DNA from: DATJGF01 sp035495315
GTDB lineage: Bacteria > Verrucomicrobiota > Verrucomicrobiia > Limisphaerales > UBA8199
DNA length: 5,384 nucleotides
Direction of reading: 5' to 3'
NCBI GenBank assembly: GCA_035495315.1
Contig: DATJGF010000001.1
Span: forward strand, 1-5,384
Below are positions 5,247 to 5,384 of the stretch, one piece after another (position 1 is the first letter of the stretch; every line of letters begins with the position of its first letter). Under the pieces are notes generated by a model. The model saw only the letters and a list, made by a program, of their open reading frames with translations. It made no database searches and was not told the DNA's origin. The position numbers and the translations under genes were made by a program.

Positions 5247-5384
5247 AGGCTGAACCGCCGCTCAACTTTCAACTACACTCGGGAAACCTTCCGGATTTCG
5301 CGGGCTTGCCTTTGCTCTCGACCGGAGTGGGCATTCCTAACTTCTCACTTCTTAATGAGTTGTATCGAGGTAAAGGATCCCAGC
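5247..5384. other. Window end: probable IS terminus and unassigned sequence
   Basis: The outer end and terminal inverted repeat of the IS256-type element should lie here, somewhere past 5250, but I cannot define it because the opposite end is missing. A plus-strand frame is open from 5183 to the window edge without a credible start. A 21-codon minus-strand frame (5269-5334) is also present. Neither is recognisable. Confidence 0.3.

Noticed and set aside
5269..5334. 21-codon minus-strand ORF starting MPTPVESKGK
   Set aside because: It is very short, has an ill-placed Shine-Dalgarno and no recognised family. It could be a leader peptide of the IS, but there is no evidence.
1..5384. CRISPR array, toxin-antitoxin pair, retron or defence island
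   Set aside because: There are no regularly spaced repeats, no reverse transcriptase or nuclease/helicase operon, and no toxin-antitoxin gene pair in either strand.

Overview
The window looks like chromosomal DNA from a GC-rich soil bacterium, most likely an acidobacterium (Solibacter/Bryobacter-like). This rests on recognising protein families that I associate with that group: a DUF3489 protein, a secreted protein of unknown function containing a YASHYF motif, a small phage-type zinc finger protein and an IS256-type transposase. No rRNA or marker gene is present, so the assignment is an inference.

Layout. 89-616 (+) is a complete DUF3489 gene with a clear ribosome binding site, followed by a GC-rich hairpin (640-666). 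705 to about 1253 (-) is the C-terminal nuclease half of a phage-type large terminase; its ATPase half is gone. About 1257-1547 (+) is a coiled-coil protein that also lacks its start. The two truncated genes abut 5' end to 5' end, which marks a rearrangement junction. 1659-2681 (-) encodes an intact secreted protein of 340 residues and unknown function. Across a 219-base divergent intergenic region, 2901-3998 (+) encodes an intact AI-2E/PerM family membrane protein of 365 residues.

From 3999 to 4536 there is no convincing gene. This stretch holds a possible 52-codon ORF and, at 4173-4241, the degenerate 3' half of a tRNA-Leu(UAA) ending in CCA with no 5' half. Such a remnant is what integrative elements leave at tRNA attachment sites. 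A perfect 8-bp hairpin follows at 4255-4274. Next come a small CxxC zinc finger gene (4537-4749, -) and the N-terminal third of an IS256-family transposase (4816-5196, -), whose leader carries a 9+1+9 palindrome. The last 120 or so bases hold nothing I can name.

Overall this reads as two ordinary chromosomal genes (secreted protein and AI-2E transporter) flanked on both sides by mobile-element debris: a terminase remnant, DUF3489, a phage-type zinc finger, a tRNA-derived att-like remnant and a broken IS. I see no assembled new system. The points most worth checking are the head-to-head junction near 1255, the tRNA-Leu remnant and its neighbouring hairpin, and the divergent pair formed by the unknown secreted protein and the transporter.
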